NCBI GenBank assembly: GCA_964030475.1
Contig: CAXIPT010000003.1
Span: 1,046,369-1,110,368 of the forward strand
Direction: 5' to 3'
Length of the DNA: 64,000 nucleotides
Origin: Tethya wilhelma
Lineage: Eukaryota; Porifera; Demospongiae; Tethyida; Tethyidae
Shown: one piece after another, positions 37,606-49,162 of the stretch
Layout: every line of letters starts with the position of its first letter
Position numbering within the stretch: position 1 is the stretch's first letter
Program-made: the position numbers and the translations under genes
The notes under the pieces: model-generated
Database searches by the model: none
Seen by the model: the letters and a program-made list of their open reading frames with translations, nothing else
What the model was told of the DNA's origin: nothing

Positions 37606-38520
37606 CTATTGTATGTAAAGTTCAATGAGCTCCAGGAGAACATCACTGTAATATAAATCATTATTTAGACACAGACGTAGCTCGATATCATCAGTTGTAG
37701 GGTTGGGTAGGTCCTTTGTGAACCATGGAGGGTTGTTGAACTGACAGCATGTGCTAGTGGATGAACAGCCCTGTCCATCCCAGAGGGGGTCGTCTGGAAA
37801 GAATGCACCATGAAAGCCATCTCCTGTCCAATCTCTGGTTGTCCCACTCTCACAGAAATAATCATTGCCAACATACGGAGGAGAGCCTAGAGTTGATTGA
37901 TCACAGGGACAGAGAATAGACTCTTTATAGAGAACTCCTTCTGTGAGTCCAGCTACAAAAGTCCAGATATGTTGTCGTTCACCATCAGGTCCATGGGTCA
38001 GACTCACACCATCAACGTACTGATCTTGGAGTGAGAGCTGAGAATAATCACCAAAACTTAAAGTTGATCCAAGTTGATATCCTCTGATCCTTCCACAGAC
38101 TTGGCTGTACTCAGAACCATTAACACTGAATGTAGTAGAGGAACAGTCATTCCAACCTAAGTGAGCTCGTCCACATGTCCTCTTGGATTATGAAGTCAGG
38201 TTGAGTCCAGGAGGACAGTCGTAACTGGTATCAGTCATGTCAATGAACACCACTTGCCTCCATCCAGGTGTGCTATGGCATGTATATAGTGGTTCTTCTG
38301 TAGTTGCTAAATAGTCTGAATCATGGAGTTGTTCAATCAGTGGTCCAATATTGTGGGATGTTTCTTCTGCCAATTGATCATACTCTCTGGGTTCATTTGG
38401 GCAATTTCTTTCATAGGTTTGAGGTTTGTATGTTTCAGCTGCTGCTGCACTGACTTTGAAGTTCCCAGCACTTAGTCTAGTAGTGATGACTAAAACTAGA
38501 CAGACAGCAAAGAAGACCAT
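37606..38520 (-). pseudogene. Secreted cysteine-rich protein, copy 1, with premature stop
   Basis: Single-exon copy of about 305 codons. Its signal peptide begins MVFFAVCLVLVITTRL. The frame is interrupted by one TAA at 38188-38190, where the sister copies have TAC (Tyr in YSKRTCGR). Downstream the frame stays open to the normal end (ELIELYIQ), so only this base breaks it. The family module (PPGL, CGRI.GYQ, YVDGVSLTHG, HIWTFAAG, CPC, VGNDYFCESG, LWDGQGC, DDIELRLC) recalls a cysteine-rich extracellular module of cnidarian and sponge secreted or skeletal-matrix proteins; this is from memory. It may be a nonsense allele or a sequencing error. Confidence 0.8.
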
Positions 38521-38529
38521 TTTTCAGTA

Positions 38530-40080
38530 CTTGGCAGTTGTTTTATTTAAGAAGTATAGTTGATGATTATAAATTATTTCCCCAATCTAATTTAAAACTA
38601 AGATTTCTAAGCGGCTGACACCCTTTGAGTTGAGACAAAATATTTTCCGCGATCCTTTAGGGAATCAATGTTTAATACAGCATACTCTTAAGTAGAGTAT
38701 AATGCATGCAGAAAAGGTTAATGGATTAATATAAAAATTTTAAAAAATCTCCTCAGCGCAGTACAAATATTCATGTGAACATAATAACTCCACAAACTAC
38801 TGAGTGCTTAGATCGCGTACATAATTATTATTATAGTCCATTTCAGCTGAGCATTAATTCATGATCATTCATGCATTCTAGGGTGCATGTGTACAGCTTG
38901 AATTACCTTCAAATTCACTAAGAAGTAGACAATAAGTGATAGGCTAATTGATTCCAGTGCTAGTTTTGGCCTTATGTATATAATAATAATTATTATGTAC
39001 ATGTATACCTTTATATACTTTGAAAAAAGGATATTATATATAGTGTATAAGTTGAGACATATTTTTTTATGCATTATCCTTTGGAGAATTACTAAAGTAA
39101 TTCTCCACTTAGTGCAAATACATAATATTATTATTGTACTTATAGTCAAAGAGCTAAGTGTCACCTCACTAAAATGAGATCATATTGCAATTGAAACTAG
39201 CTGCACACACCCTTGAGTGCATATGTTCAAGCGGTGATTCCCTAGTTAACCCTCGGTGTGCGAAACACGCCTGTAGGGTTATAGTAGTTGCTTTTCATGT
39301 GAGTGTATGTGTGTTAAACTTGAACTAGATCACCTTTCATTTCAACAAAAACTTGCATACAGTACACCAATATCCTGGTTCCATATCTTAAAGTATACAG
39401 GAAAGTTTCGTGGTGTCAAATTTTCACAGATGTCTCTAGTCAAACTTGGCATTTTTGCAGTTTAACTTTCGCAGATGCATGAGCTGCATGTGCATGCAAG
39501 CCCATGCATATGTATATATGTTGCGGAGAATTTTACAGATATAGCTAGAAACTTTTGTGGATGGATTATGATCCACAAAAACTACAGAATTTAAACCCCG
39601 CAAAACTTTCCTGCAGTGCTATATACAGTAGTTGCCTATAAAATACTTAGGAAAATGTCACGTTTTGTGATGTTTATGTAAGTATATTCGCGGTCCAGAC
39701 AAAAGTGCACATTTGCATAGTTGCTCCTTTACTATACTGTACACATTTGTTGCTACTTAATAATATGTAATAGTAACACCATGGAGTATCCAAAATCTTA
39801 ATTTTCTAAATTTCTATAGTATCCTTTTCTTATGGAATAAATACATGTATATAGTGGTAACATTTGACTGGTAAGGCATAAAAAGCTGGAAAAGTAATCA
39901 AAAATACTAGCAGAATGAGCGCTTTTCAATAGAGTATAAATTTGTAATCTAAGAAAGTTAATAATTTTTTTTAACCGGCATTCAGAAACGAGATAGACTG
40001 TAACAATAATTGCATAATATTATTAAGAATTATAAGAAGACATAGATGTATGTCTGTGTTCTATAATACAGTATATTATC
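38530..40080. other. Intergenic, part of a 2.5-kb tandem duplication
   Basis: The 38520-39300 stretch is a diverged copy of 41060-41790 (CGCGATCCTTTAGGGAATCA, CACCCTTGAGTGCATATG). The duplication unit is therefore gene plus upstream flank. 39241-39300 and 41741-41790 carry a CCCTCGGTGTGCGAAACACG repeat end. Confidence 0.7.
39396..39615. mobile_element. About 220-bp MITE with GGAAAGTTTCGTGG ends
   Basis: The left end ACAGGAAAGTTTCGTGGTGT is mirrored by CGCAAAACTTTCCTGC on the right. A related member lies at about 49875-50069. No coding. Confidence 0.7.
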
Positions 40081-40138
40081 TATAGCATTACTGCATATCA
40101 GCATAGCCAGTGCATATTTTGCATGGTTTGTTATGTAG

Positions 40139-41059
40139 CTATTGTATGTAAAGTTCAATGAGCTCCAGGAGAATATCACTGTCATATAAATCATTATTTA
40201 GACACAGACGTAGCTCGATATCATCAGTTGTAGGGTTGGGTAGGTCCTTTGTGAACCATGGAGGGTTGTTGAACTGACAGCATGTGCTAGTGGATGAACA
40301 GCCCTGTCCATCCCAGAGGGGGTCATCTGAAAAGAATTCACCATCAAAGCCTGGTATTGTCCAGTTTCTGGCTGTACCACTCTCACAGAAATAATCATTG
40401 CCAACATATGGAGGAGAGCCTAGAATTGATTGATCACAGGGACAGAGATTAGACTCTTTATAGGGAACTCCTTCTGTGAGTCCAGCTGCAAAAGTCCAGA
40501 TATGTTGTCGTTCACCATCAGGTCCATGGGTCAGACTCACACCATCAACGTACTGATCTTGGAGTGAGCGAGAATGAGAATAATAACCACTAAAACTTAC
40601 AGTTGATCCTAGTTGATATCCTCTGATCCTTCCACAGACTCGGTTGTACTCATAACTATTAACACTGAATGTAGTAGAGGAACAGTTCAAATATCCAAAG
40701 TGAGCTCGTCCACATGTCCTCTTGGAGTATAAAGTCAGGTTGCTCATGAGTCCAGGAGGACAGTCGTAACTGGTATCAGTAATATTAATGAACACCACTT
40801 GCCTCCATCCTGGTGTGCCATTGCATGTATATAGTGGTTCTTCTGTAGTTGCTGAATAGCCTGAATCAGGGAGTTGTTCAATCAGTGGTCCAATATTGTG
40901 GGATATTTCTTGTGCCAATTGACCATATTCTCTGGGTTTATTTGGGCACTTTCCTTCATAGGTCTGAGGCTTGTATGTTTCAGCTGCTGCTGCACTGACT
41001 TTGAAGTTCCCAGCACTATTAGTGATGACTAGAACTAGACAGACAGCAAAGAAGACCAT
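40139..41059 (-). CDS. Secreted cysteine-rich protein, copy 2, intact
   Basis: Single exon, 306 residues, signal peptide MVFFAVCLVLVITNSAG. It has a Thr/Glu-rich linker with PQTY and NIGPLIEQL, then the cysteine-rich module from GTPGWRQVVFINITDTSYDC to the C-terminus ELIELYIQ. Sixteen or so Cys suggest a disulfide-rich extracellular fold, and several N-x-T/S sites suggest glycosylation. No catalytic motif is seen. This is the only complete member of the three tandem copies. It may be a matrix or secretion component; the function is unknown. Confidence 0.85.
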   Translation of the reverse strand: MVFFAVCLVLVITNSAGNFKVSAAAAETYKPQTYEGKCPNKPREYGQLAQEISHNIGPLIEQLPDSGYSATTEEPLYTCNGTPGWRQVVFINITDTSYDCPPGLMSNLTLYSKRTCGRAHFGYLNCSSTTFSVNSYEYNRVCGRIRGYQLGSTVSFSGYYSHSRSLQDQYVDGVSLTHGPDGERQHIWTFAAGLTEGVPYKESNLCPCDQSILGSPPYVGNDYFCESGTARNWTIPGFDGEFFSDDPLWDGQGCSSTSTCCQFNNPPWFTKDLPNPTTDDIELRLCLNNDLYDSDILLELIELYIQ

Positions 41060-41069
41060 TTTCAGTACT

Positions 41070-43130
41070 TGGCAGTTGTTTTATTTAAGAAGATCTTTTC
41101 CCCAATCTGGACTAAGATTTTCTAAGTGGCTGACACCCTTTGAGTTGAGACAGATACATTTTCCGCGATCCTTTAGGGAATCAATGTTATATACAGTATA
41201 TACTCAAGTAGAGTATATAATGTATGCAGAAAATGTTAATGAATTAATATATTATTTCCTCTGCGCAGTACAAATATTCACGTGAAGATATAACTCCATA
41301 AACTACTGAGTGCATGCTTGCATCGCATATAGTCCATTTCAGTGGAGCATTAATTTAAAACCATTTATGCACTCTATAGGGTGTGTACAGCTTGAATTAT
41401 ACCTTCAAATTCACTAAGAAATAGACAATAAGTGATTGGCTAATTAATTGATTGCTAATTTTGGCCTTATCTATATCATAATAATTAATACCTTAAATCA
41501 TATACTATATAATTTGCAAAAAGGATATTACAGTGTATAAGTTGAGACATATTTTTTATGCATTATCCTTTGGAGAATTATTAAAGTAATTTCTTACTTA
41601 GTGCAATTACATAATAATATTATAATATTATTGTACCTATACTCTAAGAGCTAAGTGTCACCTCAGTGAAATGAGATCATAATTATTGCAATCAAACTAG
41701 CTGCACACACCCTTGAGTGCATATGCTCAAGCAGTGATTCCCTAGTTAGCCCTTAGTGTGTGAAACACGCCCGAAAGGGTTATAGTTATAGTTGCTTTTC
41801 TGTGTGCGTGTGAAGGTGTGTGCTCACTCTCTTGACACAGTTGACAGAAAAAGGTGATGGGCTGCTGACTCTTAGGTAATAAATTAGCAAGCAATAACAC
41901 TCTATATATATACCCTTCTTAAGCATATGCTGTTTTGGTGTACCGTATTTTTGTTGAAACTCAATTGTTCATGAAAGGTGATTTGGTTCAAGTTTTAGTC
42001 ACATCACTGTTCCAGAGCTATACCTTGCAAACGAAGATAGCTATTAGCGAGCAATCACTAGTGATCACATTGGTTGTAGATTTTCTATGTCCTATATATC
42101 ATTACATATATGTTTGGTGTCCAGCTCGACTCCTCGACTGAGCACACGACTCGATTCATGACTACTGCATGGTATCAGTAAGTGCATGGACTTATCCAGG
42201 ATAATTTATTATTCCTGATTTTTGAGACTCACACAACTTCAAATAAAAGTAAATAATTATAATCACTTTTGATCCAGTAGCGGCACAATTGTCCTTTTTT
42301 TTTTCATTCTGCTTTAACAGCTTTATCACCAGATTTACCGCTTGATTTATCAAGTAAAGTCTCTAGATCCCGGGCTGCTATCCCTCTCTGTACAAAACGA
42401 TGCTAAGTGTAACTAAACTCGAACTTGAAGCGACTAGGAGGAAAACAGGAGAAAATGTAGCTAGATTACGAAAAATCACTCTGGTGCCAAAAGGACTTGA
42501 AGACAAAGAAACCTCGTATATTCATTCAAGAATCAGCTTCTGAAAGTGAGCGCTTTTTGAGAAAAGTCGATTGTATCCAGATAGAAGAAGAAGAAGAGAA
42601 AATTGGAGGTTTGGCATATTTTAGTTTGGTACTTTAGCAATGTTTTTAGGCCATGCTTTTGGGCTTGTTAGAAAGAGAATGAGCTAGCTAAGAAGTAGCA
42701 TTAGAAGCCTTTTAGTGTCAAGCGCTCATTTTTGCAGAGTTATTAGTTTGAATATTTGTATTGCGCTAATGGGCCATCTGTGCCATTCCTATGTACCCAG
42801 TACTACCATACTGGGAATATAGGCCACTCTGCATGGTTCTCGGCCCTTCAATTGATGGTAAACACATAATTAGAGCATTATATTTTAACAGACATATACA
42901 TGTAATACTGAGAGTAATCTCAATAGGTTAGAGGTAATTCAAAACAGAAGACTCAAACCCTACAAAACTGCTTAAGTTATAACTTCTTTTAATTAAACTT
43001 AAAATACCAAAAAATGCATGATATAATTATTATCATGCATGCGGTATTACCATATGTAAAAAAACTGTACGCATGACATGCACTGAGTAAGTACAGTTAG
43101 TAAGGTCATGAAGTTAGAGTGTTACACGAT
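41070..43130. other. Intergenic, duplicated flank then repeat debris
   Basis: The left 730 bases duplicate 38530-39300. 42280-42780 holds Lys/Glu-rich, poly-T and GAAGAAGAAGAA-type sequence without a maintained frame. Nothing else is supported. Confidence 0.55.
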
Positions 43131-43133
43131 TCA

Positions 43134-43830
43134 TTACTTTTGCACGTAAAGTTCAATATGCTCTAATGGAAGCTCAGACGAAATGACATCGTTATTATAA
43201 CCAGTGTAAAACTCATTAGTTAGACACAGACGTAGCTCGATATCATCAGTTGTAGGGTTGGGTAGGTCCTTTGTGAACCATGGAGGGTTGTTGAACTGAC
43301 AGCATGTGCTAGTGGATGAACAGCCCTGTCCATCCCAGAGGGGGTCGTCTGGAAAGAATAGACCAGCAAAGCCTGGTATTGTCCAGTTTCTGGCTGTACC
43401 ACTCTCACAGAAATAATCATTGCCAACATATGGAGGAGAGCCTAGTATTGATCGATCACAGGGACAGAGATTAGACTCTTTATAGGGAACTCCTTCTGTG
43501 AGTCCAGCTGCAAAAGTCCAGATGTGCTGTCGTTCACCATCAGGTCCATGGGTCAGACTCACACCATCAACGTACTGATCTTGGAGTGAGCGAGAATGAG
43601 AATGATAACCACCAAAACTTACAGTTGATCAAAATTGATATCCTCTGATCCTTCCACAGACTCGGCTGTACTCACAACCATTAACACTGAATGTAGTAGA
43701 GGAGCAGTCATAAAAAGTAGAGTGAGCTCGTCCACATGTCCTCTTGGAGTATGAAGTCAGGTTGAGTCCAGGAGGACAGTTGTAACTGGTATCAGTCATG
43801 TTAATGAACACCACTTGCCTCCATCCCGGT
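43134..43830 (-). pseudogene. Secreted cysteine-rich protein, copy 3, truncated and with a stop
   Basis: Retains the module from PGWRQVVFINMTDTSYNC to HIELYVQK. The 5' third is lost at the unresolved base 43831. A TGA at 43629-43631 interrupts the GYQ(L)GS segment, where the other copies read CTAGGA. The C-terminal end differs from its sisters (TGYNNDVISSELPLEHIELY). It may be a dead paralogue. Confidence 0.8.
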
Positions 43831-43831
43831 N

Positions 43832-44780
43832 ATCCTTAGCAAATATCACATACGACGGAGTAAGACACAGTGTATCTAGTGAGAGCAGTGACTGCAATAA
43901 ACAAAAGAAGAAATGATTACTTTAGCTAATTTAAAATAAATTACGTACTTTCAAAGTCCAACACAACCACAAAATGTATCCTTTGCCAATGTCATGTCAG
44001 TAGAGTAAGACACGGCGTGTCTAATGAGAGCAGTGACAACATTAAAGTCGAAGAGGTGGTTAGGTAAGTTAAACTGAACTTGCTTACTTTGAACACATCC
44101 ACATTGCAGGTGATGTATCCCTCTTAGTCAACGAAATGTCAGTTAGAGTAAGACTGGGTGTTCCTAAAGAGAGTAGTGACAGCAATAAAGTATGTAAACA
44201 AAAGGAGAGATGCATGGTTAGCTATGTTTGAAAGGAATTACTTACTTTGAGAGTTCAACAATAGGGGTGATATATCCTTAGCAAATATACGATGGAGTAA
44301 GACATGCTGTGTCTAATGAGAGCAGTGACAACAATAAAGTAAGAGAGGATCGAGGTTAGCTTTATAAGTTAAACAGAACTTGCTTACTCAGAACACAGCC
44401 ACATTGCAGGTGATGCATCCCACTTAGCCATCATCACATCAGTTAGTCTAAGAGTAAGACAGGGTGCGTCTAATGAGAGCAGTGACAGCACAAAAGTATG
44501 CAAATAAAAGGACAGCTGGTTAGCTAAGTTTTGCTCTCTTTGAGAGTCCTGAATGCATCCACAATACTGCATCATGATGGTGTTGTATCCTTAGCCACGT
44601 TGGTTAGTAAGACAGGGTGCGTCTATATAATGAGAGCAGTGACTGCATTAAAGAAGACAAACAAAAGGAGAGATGGTTAGCTCGATTGTTTTTGCTTTGA
44701 AGAGTCCAACACATCCACAATATGGGTGATGCGGCTTCTAAGCCAACATCACATCAATCTTACTGTCCATGCAACCCATA
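43832..44780 (-). repeat. Tandem array of exon-like cassettes, at least six units
   Basis: Period about 140-165 bases. On the minus strand each unit has a pyrimidine tract and CTCTCATTAG acceptor-like end, then about 70-95 bases (ACCCTGTCTTACTCTAACTG, then GGATACATCACC), then CAAAGTAAG, a strong donor. One unit (about 44090-44165) is 76 nt and reads SLTLTDISLTKRDTSP. Others have small indels and stops, so a single long product is not supported. Nearly the same units recur at 60540-62170. Confidence 0.7.
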
Positions 44781-45258
44781 TAGGATTGACGTATCGTTGG
44801 TCACTGATGCTGAATATTGAGAGTTGCAGTGGCATCGTTTATTTGTGAGGTGGTTATGTTATATATTTAGCCATGATTTCAACAGGCTTTTGGCTAAAGT
44901 TGCAAGCATAATTATTTGATTCCAGTTTATAATACAGGCCACCTCTTCATTAGGTTTTACTTAGACACTATCAACTCACATGTGTGTTTCTCCAAATATG
45001 CAAGCAGTTACAGAGAGAATCAGTCAGGTAGTGAGCTTCCCCTGCTCCTCAGCTGGCTCAAAAGCAACTTGGAGGCCTGGCATTCATCGATACGGATGCA
45101 TGGCCTATGGATACCCAGCAGGATAATGCTTTCAATTTTGCTTGGATGTCGTTATTTTGGACCATTTGTATATACGGTAGTATATGTCTACCGTAGCCGG
45201 GTAATACTTGGTTACAACAGATAATAAAGTCTACCTAATAGCCCGAAAATAACACGTG
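43832..45258. repeat. 1.43-kb block duplicated at 61230-62658
   Basis: Contains the cassette array plus about 480 bp of unique-looking sequence (44780-45258). The latter holds an identical 102-codon frame in both places. The right boundary is sharp at CACGTGAAGCGGGTG; the left boundary here is the unresolved base. Probably a recent segmental copy or an assembly duplicate. Confidence 0.8.
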
Positions 45259-45289
45259 AAGCGGGTGCAGTTGAGCTTGCATGAGCTTG

Positions 45290-45690
45290 TGGATGTGGGA
45301 TGTAGTGATGTAGAGTGCTGGGCCCAGGCCAGTTCACTATAAAATCAGATAGCTGCTTGGTCAGGTAAGTAACTCAAGTGAGATAACACTTAACACTTTG
45401 TAGAACTGTGAATGTATGATTTAGTGCTGTTCTTACTGATCATTGCTTTGTCAAACTGAGACCGTCTGCATTGATGACGGATGAGGACTGAACTGTGTCA
45501 TAATATGAGGAGCCTGGGGACTATAGGCTAACTTGGGCCTACTATGATTGGTAGATTTGTTTTACATGTTGATGTACCTGGGCCATACATGTAGGTATGA
45601 TAATACACTCTTTTACACAGTGTATGCGTAAGTGTGCTAGTTAGGGTGCCGAGGCTTGTGCACCACGCAGTGGTGCTTTCATTCTTACTG
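45290..45690 (+). mobile_element. Partial AAGCCTCGG-family element
   Basis: Retains the GCTTGGTCAGGTAAGTAACTC block and the terminal GTGCCGAGGCTTGTGCACC with a following palindrome. The left end is missing. Confidence 0.6.
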
Positions 45691-45790
45691 TGCTTAGTAG
45701 ATCTAGAAGTTGTTATGGGTACTGGACCTTGAAGAAGTGCTGTTTCTTCACAATGGGATTGCTCCATAATTTTCAGTGAGTCAATGGTCA

Positions 45791-46240
45791 CAGAGGCGGA
45801 GGAAGCTATTTTTAAGTGGTCAGGCCTGGGCTGAAGGCTCAGGCCCTCTAGGGGGGTCTGGGGGCATGCCTCCCCAGAAAATTTTTAGATATTTTATGCT
45901 CAGAGGTGGATTCTGCGGCATTCTGGGCCACACAAACATAAATATTTATATACACATGCATTACACTTGTATTGGATACACACTCACGCTTGGGAAATGA
46001 AAAAAAAGGGGTTGATGAGGTTTATCACCAATATCTGGAAGATTGTCTTTCATCTTGTCTCTACTTAACTCAACAAGGTTAGTCAAACTGGCCATGTCTA
46101 GCGACACACTAAACTGAGTAATTTACCATGTGCTCGCGCACGTGCAATAAACTTTAAACAACCCTTTACCTATTCACTTTTTTTGGGAAAAAAATGGTCA
46201 GGCCATAGCCTGATTGGCCTGACCGGTTGCTCCGCCCCTG
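45791..46240. mobile_element. 450-bp MITE with CAGAGGCGGAG ends
   Basis: The left end CAGAGGCGGAGGAAGC is matched inversely by the right end GTTGCTCCGCCCCTG, and both are followed inward by TGGTCAGGCC words. GGTCA flanks both sides (45786-45790, 46241-46245). The CAGRGGCGGAGC terminus is hAT-like, but a 5-bp duplication is shorter than the usual 8, so the class is tentative. Confidence 0.75.
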
Positions 46241-46697
46241 GGTCATCCACACAGTGACTTTTCTTTGTAGAGTTCAAACTTGCTTACGGAATATCTCAGC
46301 GACATCCAAATATGGTGAACGAGGTTTAATAATTATTCTAATTATACAACGCGCTTAGAAAAATTGAACCGCGCGTTACGGAATATAAGCTACGCATGCG
46401 CACACCATTGTTGCGACTGCTTGCTGTCATATGTCAAATAAATAAACAGACATTGTGATAACACCCCAAATTAGCTCACAAAGTATGCATGTGACATTGT
46501 CTAGAATTATGAACTAGAGAGATGCATGTTCAGTTCACTATACGTATAACTGGCTGTGTAATCGAAGTATTGTGATAGCAATACGATATGCATCAGGAAT
46601 CTGTGTGAAACACCCCTGCTGTCATGTCAAACAACCTTCAAATAATAATTATTATTGACATTGTTATACCAGAACAAACTAGTTGTAAAGTATCATC
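46241..46697. other. Intergenic, 3' of a transporter gene
   Basis: AT-rich, with one internal near-repeat (CTCACAAAGTATGCATGTGA at about 46476 and a similar stretch at 46696). No gene is supported. Confidence 0.5.
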
Positions 46698-48548
46698 TCA
46701 CAAAGAATGTATGTGACATTGTCTAGACAATAAATGATCATGTTCATCCAAATCATTATGTTCATAACGCGGTGCTTCTTGAATCTTAGAATAATAGTTC
46801 TCGACATATTGTTGTATGTTTGAAGGTTCATCTCTTTGTCGGTAGCTGTAACCCCTAGCAACCAAGGTAAAGACCACAAAACCTATGAAGGCTATTACAA
46901 TGTTAAGTAGATAGTATACGAAACCGCAGCTAAGCCAGGGGACAGTTTCGTTGTAACTGTTCCAAAACACACGGAATGGAAACATTGTTGCAAATCCAAT
47001 AAACCAGAAAAGTCCTTTGATGGCAAAAAATGTTCCAATAATGAGTCCTTTCATTGAATGAGGGCTCTGAGCAAATATGAACTCATATGCTGCTGTATAG
47101 AAAAAAACAGTTGCAAATGCATTTAGTACAATTTGTACCATAAACATATTGGAACTGATAGAGGATAGCGGTTGAAACTTAGCCATATCACTTGTGAACA
47201 TACAATGGGCATTGGGATCTTCATCATGCCCAGCAGTGTCCATTGCAAATGAGACCACAAGAGACAATGTGTAGAGCACAATGGATACTCCTAACCTTTT
47301 TAGGGTACCCAAACAATGGAATTTCAAATATGGTTGTAGGAGATAGATGTATAGTGGAATGATAATCACTACTATCAGAGAACTCAATGTTTTCGGGTAT
47401 CGAAAAAACATGCATCTTGTAATACTGCTCAGTTCAAGATCATAATCAACTTTTGAAGTATAATTGAAGACTTCAAAATCTAAATGGAAGTAAAAGCTGG
47501 GAAGTGAACTTGTAGCAGCTAATTCAGTTATAAAAATTGGCCCAAGAGTCATTAAAACTCTAAAAATTCTACCAAAAGTTTTCACATTCTCTACTTGTTC
47601 AATAGTAAAAGGTCCACCATACTTGCTCTTCCCTAGGTCCAGCCGAGAGGGTAGCTCATCTTCACAATAAGTGAAGGCACTGCGTTGAACTGGACGATCA
47701 TGTTTTAGAGCAAATTTGAGGACTTTATAAACCAGCTTGTAAGGATTATTAGCTCCTGGTTCTACTACAAACCATCTTCGAAAATGTCTACGACGAACGA
47801 GGCATAGAGTGATAGGAAGAGTCACATAGCCAAGGGAAACCAGAAATCCAACAAACAGAATTAACGTATAATATGGTGTTGGCCAGTCATAATCAGAACA
47901 GTACATAGAACTTGTACTAAATTTGTACAGACAAAGAACCAACTCGTAAACCCAGACAAACCAGTATACAAACAGAGAAGATTCACTTGTAGCACGGTCG
48001 TGAAGTTGGTCTAGTCCAAACTGAATAACATTTGCACTGAATAACACATAGCTAACAAGAAGAGAAATACCAGCAATAACTGCAAGAGTGATTACAATTG
48101 CATTAAATGCAAGTATTTGTTTTTCACTGATCAGACCACCCCAAAAAACTCCAAGGCTAATGGCTGTGATACAACTTGCAACACTCCCCATGATCCACAG
48201 ATTCCATAAGCTACATTTGATCGTCTTAAATCGACCAAACCAAACATCGGCTGCAAATCCAGCTATTGGGAAGAACAGTAACACAAATGCAGCTGACCCA
48301 TACGTCATCAGATTGATTTTTATATAGCGTCCTCCACCAACTAAGGAAGCTAGTACATCAGGTTCCAATATAGGTTGGAATATCAACAAAACCACCGTGT
48401 TCCAGTAAAGAACTAGGACAGCAGCCTTAGAATTCAAACTCTGTGGTTTCAGCGGTATTGACTTGGGACACACTGCGGATGGTGTACAAGTGTACCTGTT
48501 GGTTGTAGGTGGCTTGTTTGGTTGAAGAGGGGTCGTTTCTCTCGCCAT
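46698..48548 (-). CDS. POT/PTR2-like (SLC15-related) membrane transporter, intact copy A
   Basis: Single exon, 616 residues, ATG at 48546-48548. A polar N-terminus (TTPLQPNKP) precedes about twelve hydrophobic segments. The motif FFPIAGFAADVWFGRFKTI corresponds to the conserved TM2-TM3 region of the proton-dependent oligopeptide transporter family. NVIQFGLDQL followed by LFVYWFVWVY matches the FGxDQF...FYW region of that family. The central cytosolic loop (RRWFVVEPGANNPYKLVYKV) is strongly conserved among the copies here. The C-terminus is acidic and polar (DLDEHDHLL, a possible endosomal dileucine). The usual ExxER motif is not evident, so proton coupling and substrate are uncertain. It probably imports small peptides or related solutes. 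Confidence 0.75.
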   Translation of the reverse strand: MARETTPLQPNKPPTTNRYTCTPSAVCPKSIPLKPQSLNSKAAVLVLYWNTVVLLIFQPILEPDVLASLVGGGRYIKINLMTYGSAAFVLLFFPIAGFAADVWFGRFKTIKCSLWNLWIMGSVASCITAISLGVFWGGLISEKQILAFNAIVITLAVIAGISLLVSYVLFSANVIQFGLDQLHDRATSESSLFVYWFVWVYELVLCLYKFSTSSMYCSDYDWPTPYYTLILFVGFLVSLGYVTLPITLCLVRRRHFRRWFVVEPGANNPYKLVYKVLKFALKHDRPVQRSAFTYCEDELPSRLDLGKSKYGGPFTIEQVENVKTFGRIFRVLMTLGPIFITELAATSSLPSFYFHLDFEVFNYTSKVDYDLELSSITRCMFFRYPKTLSSLIVVIIIPLYIYLLQPYLKFHCLGTLKRLGVSIVLYTLSLVVSFAMDTAGHDEDPNAHCMFTSDMAKFQPLSSISSNMFMVQIVLNAFATVFFYTAAYEFIFAQSPHSMKGLIIGTFFAIKGLFWFIGFATMFPFRVFWNSYNETVPWLSCGFVYYLLNIVIAFIGFVVFTLVARGYSYRQRDEPSNIQQYVENYYSKIQEAPRYEHNDLDEHDHLLSRQCHIHSL

Positions 48549-49160
48549 AATATTGATGAAAACTACTAGGTGCTTCTTGCTCTACTTTTTTGTTGATTCC
48601 CTTTCATAGATGCCAGGACTTCATCTCCTCTAATTATACGTCGTACGCATTGTAAATTTAAAAATTGAGAATTGCACATACAATGCGCGCGCCGGACTCA
48701 CGGATTTGGCCTCGCAACAAAGTTAGCCGCAAAGAGATTCTAGCCCAGAAGGCTATTGCTAGCTGCTCAGTTATCATGATGTATCCACTATAATTAGCAC
48801 ACACAATTATTACAGTATATATTACAGCTACTCAGCTAGTACAATAAGTATAGTTAGCTTTGATTTTGTAGTTATGCGCATGCTCACTAAATTCGCGCCG
48901 TTATTAATAAAATCATCTGATAAAGATCGTCAACGTAATAAATCAACAATAGTAGTACGCAGCGCAGAGGGCCTGGGGACGACTCGAGGCTAAGTAAAAC
49001 CGTTTTAACGTACACGATTGTAAATATATCAAACTGGCAGCACTCAAGAAAGAGAGAGAGAATGAATCAAAGGACAAACTGATACGAGGAAAAAAGGAGA
49101 AAAGAACCCAAAGACCGTCGCAACATAGATATCTGGTCGCAACGACTGAAAAACTCACCG
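48549..49160. promoter_or_regulatory. Head-to-head intergenic region, partly duplicated
   Basis: The first 300 bases upstream of transporter A recur at 50830-51130 upstream of fragment B (ACAATGCGCGCGCCGGACTC). The duplication therefore included the promoter region. It lies between transporter A (minus) and the frameshifted exon at 49163 (plus). Confidence 0.5.
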
Positions 49161-49162
49161 GA

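Noticed and set aside
43832..44780. CRISPR-like array
   Set aside because: Units are 140-165 bp, imperfect, without short spacers, in a eukaryotic genome; they look like exon cassettes or satellite.
44916..45224. 102-codon frame as a real gene, given its identity with 62307-62615
   Set aside because: The identity extends over the whole noncoding block, so it reflects recent duplication, not selection. No domain or splice context supports it.
48088..48327. Plus-strand frame antisense to transporter A
   Set aside because: Antisense shadow of conserved membrane segments.
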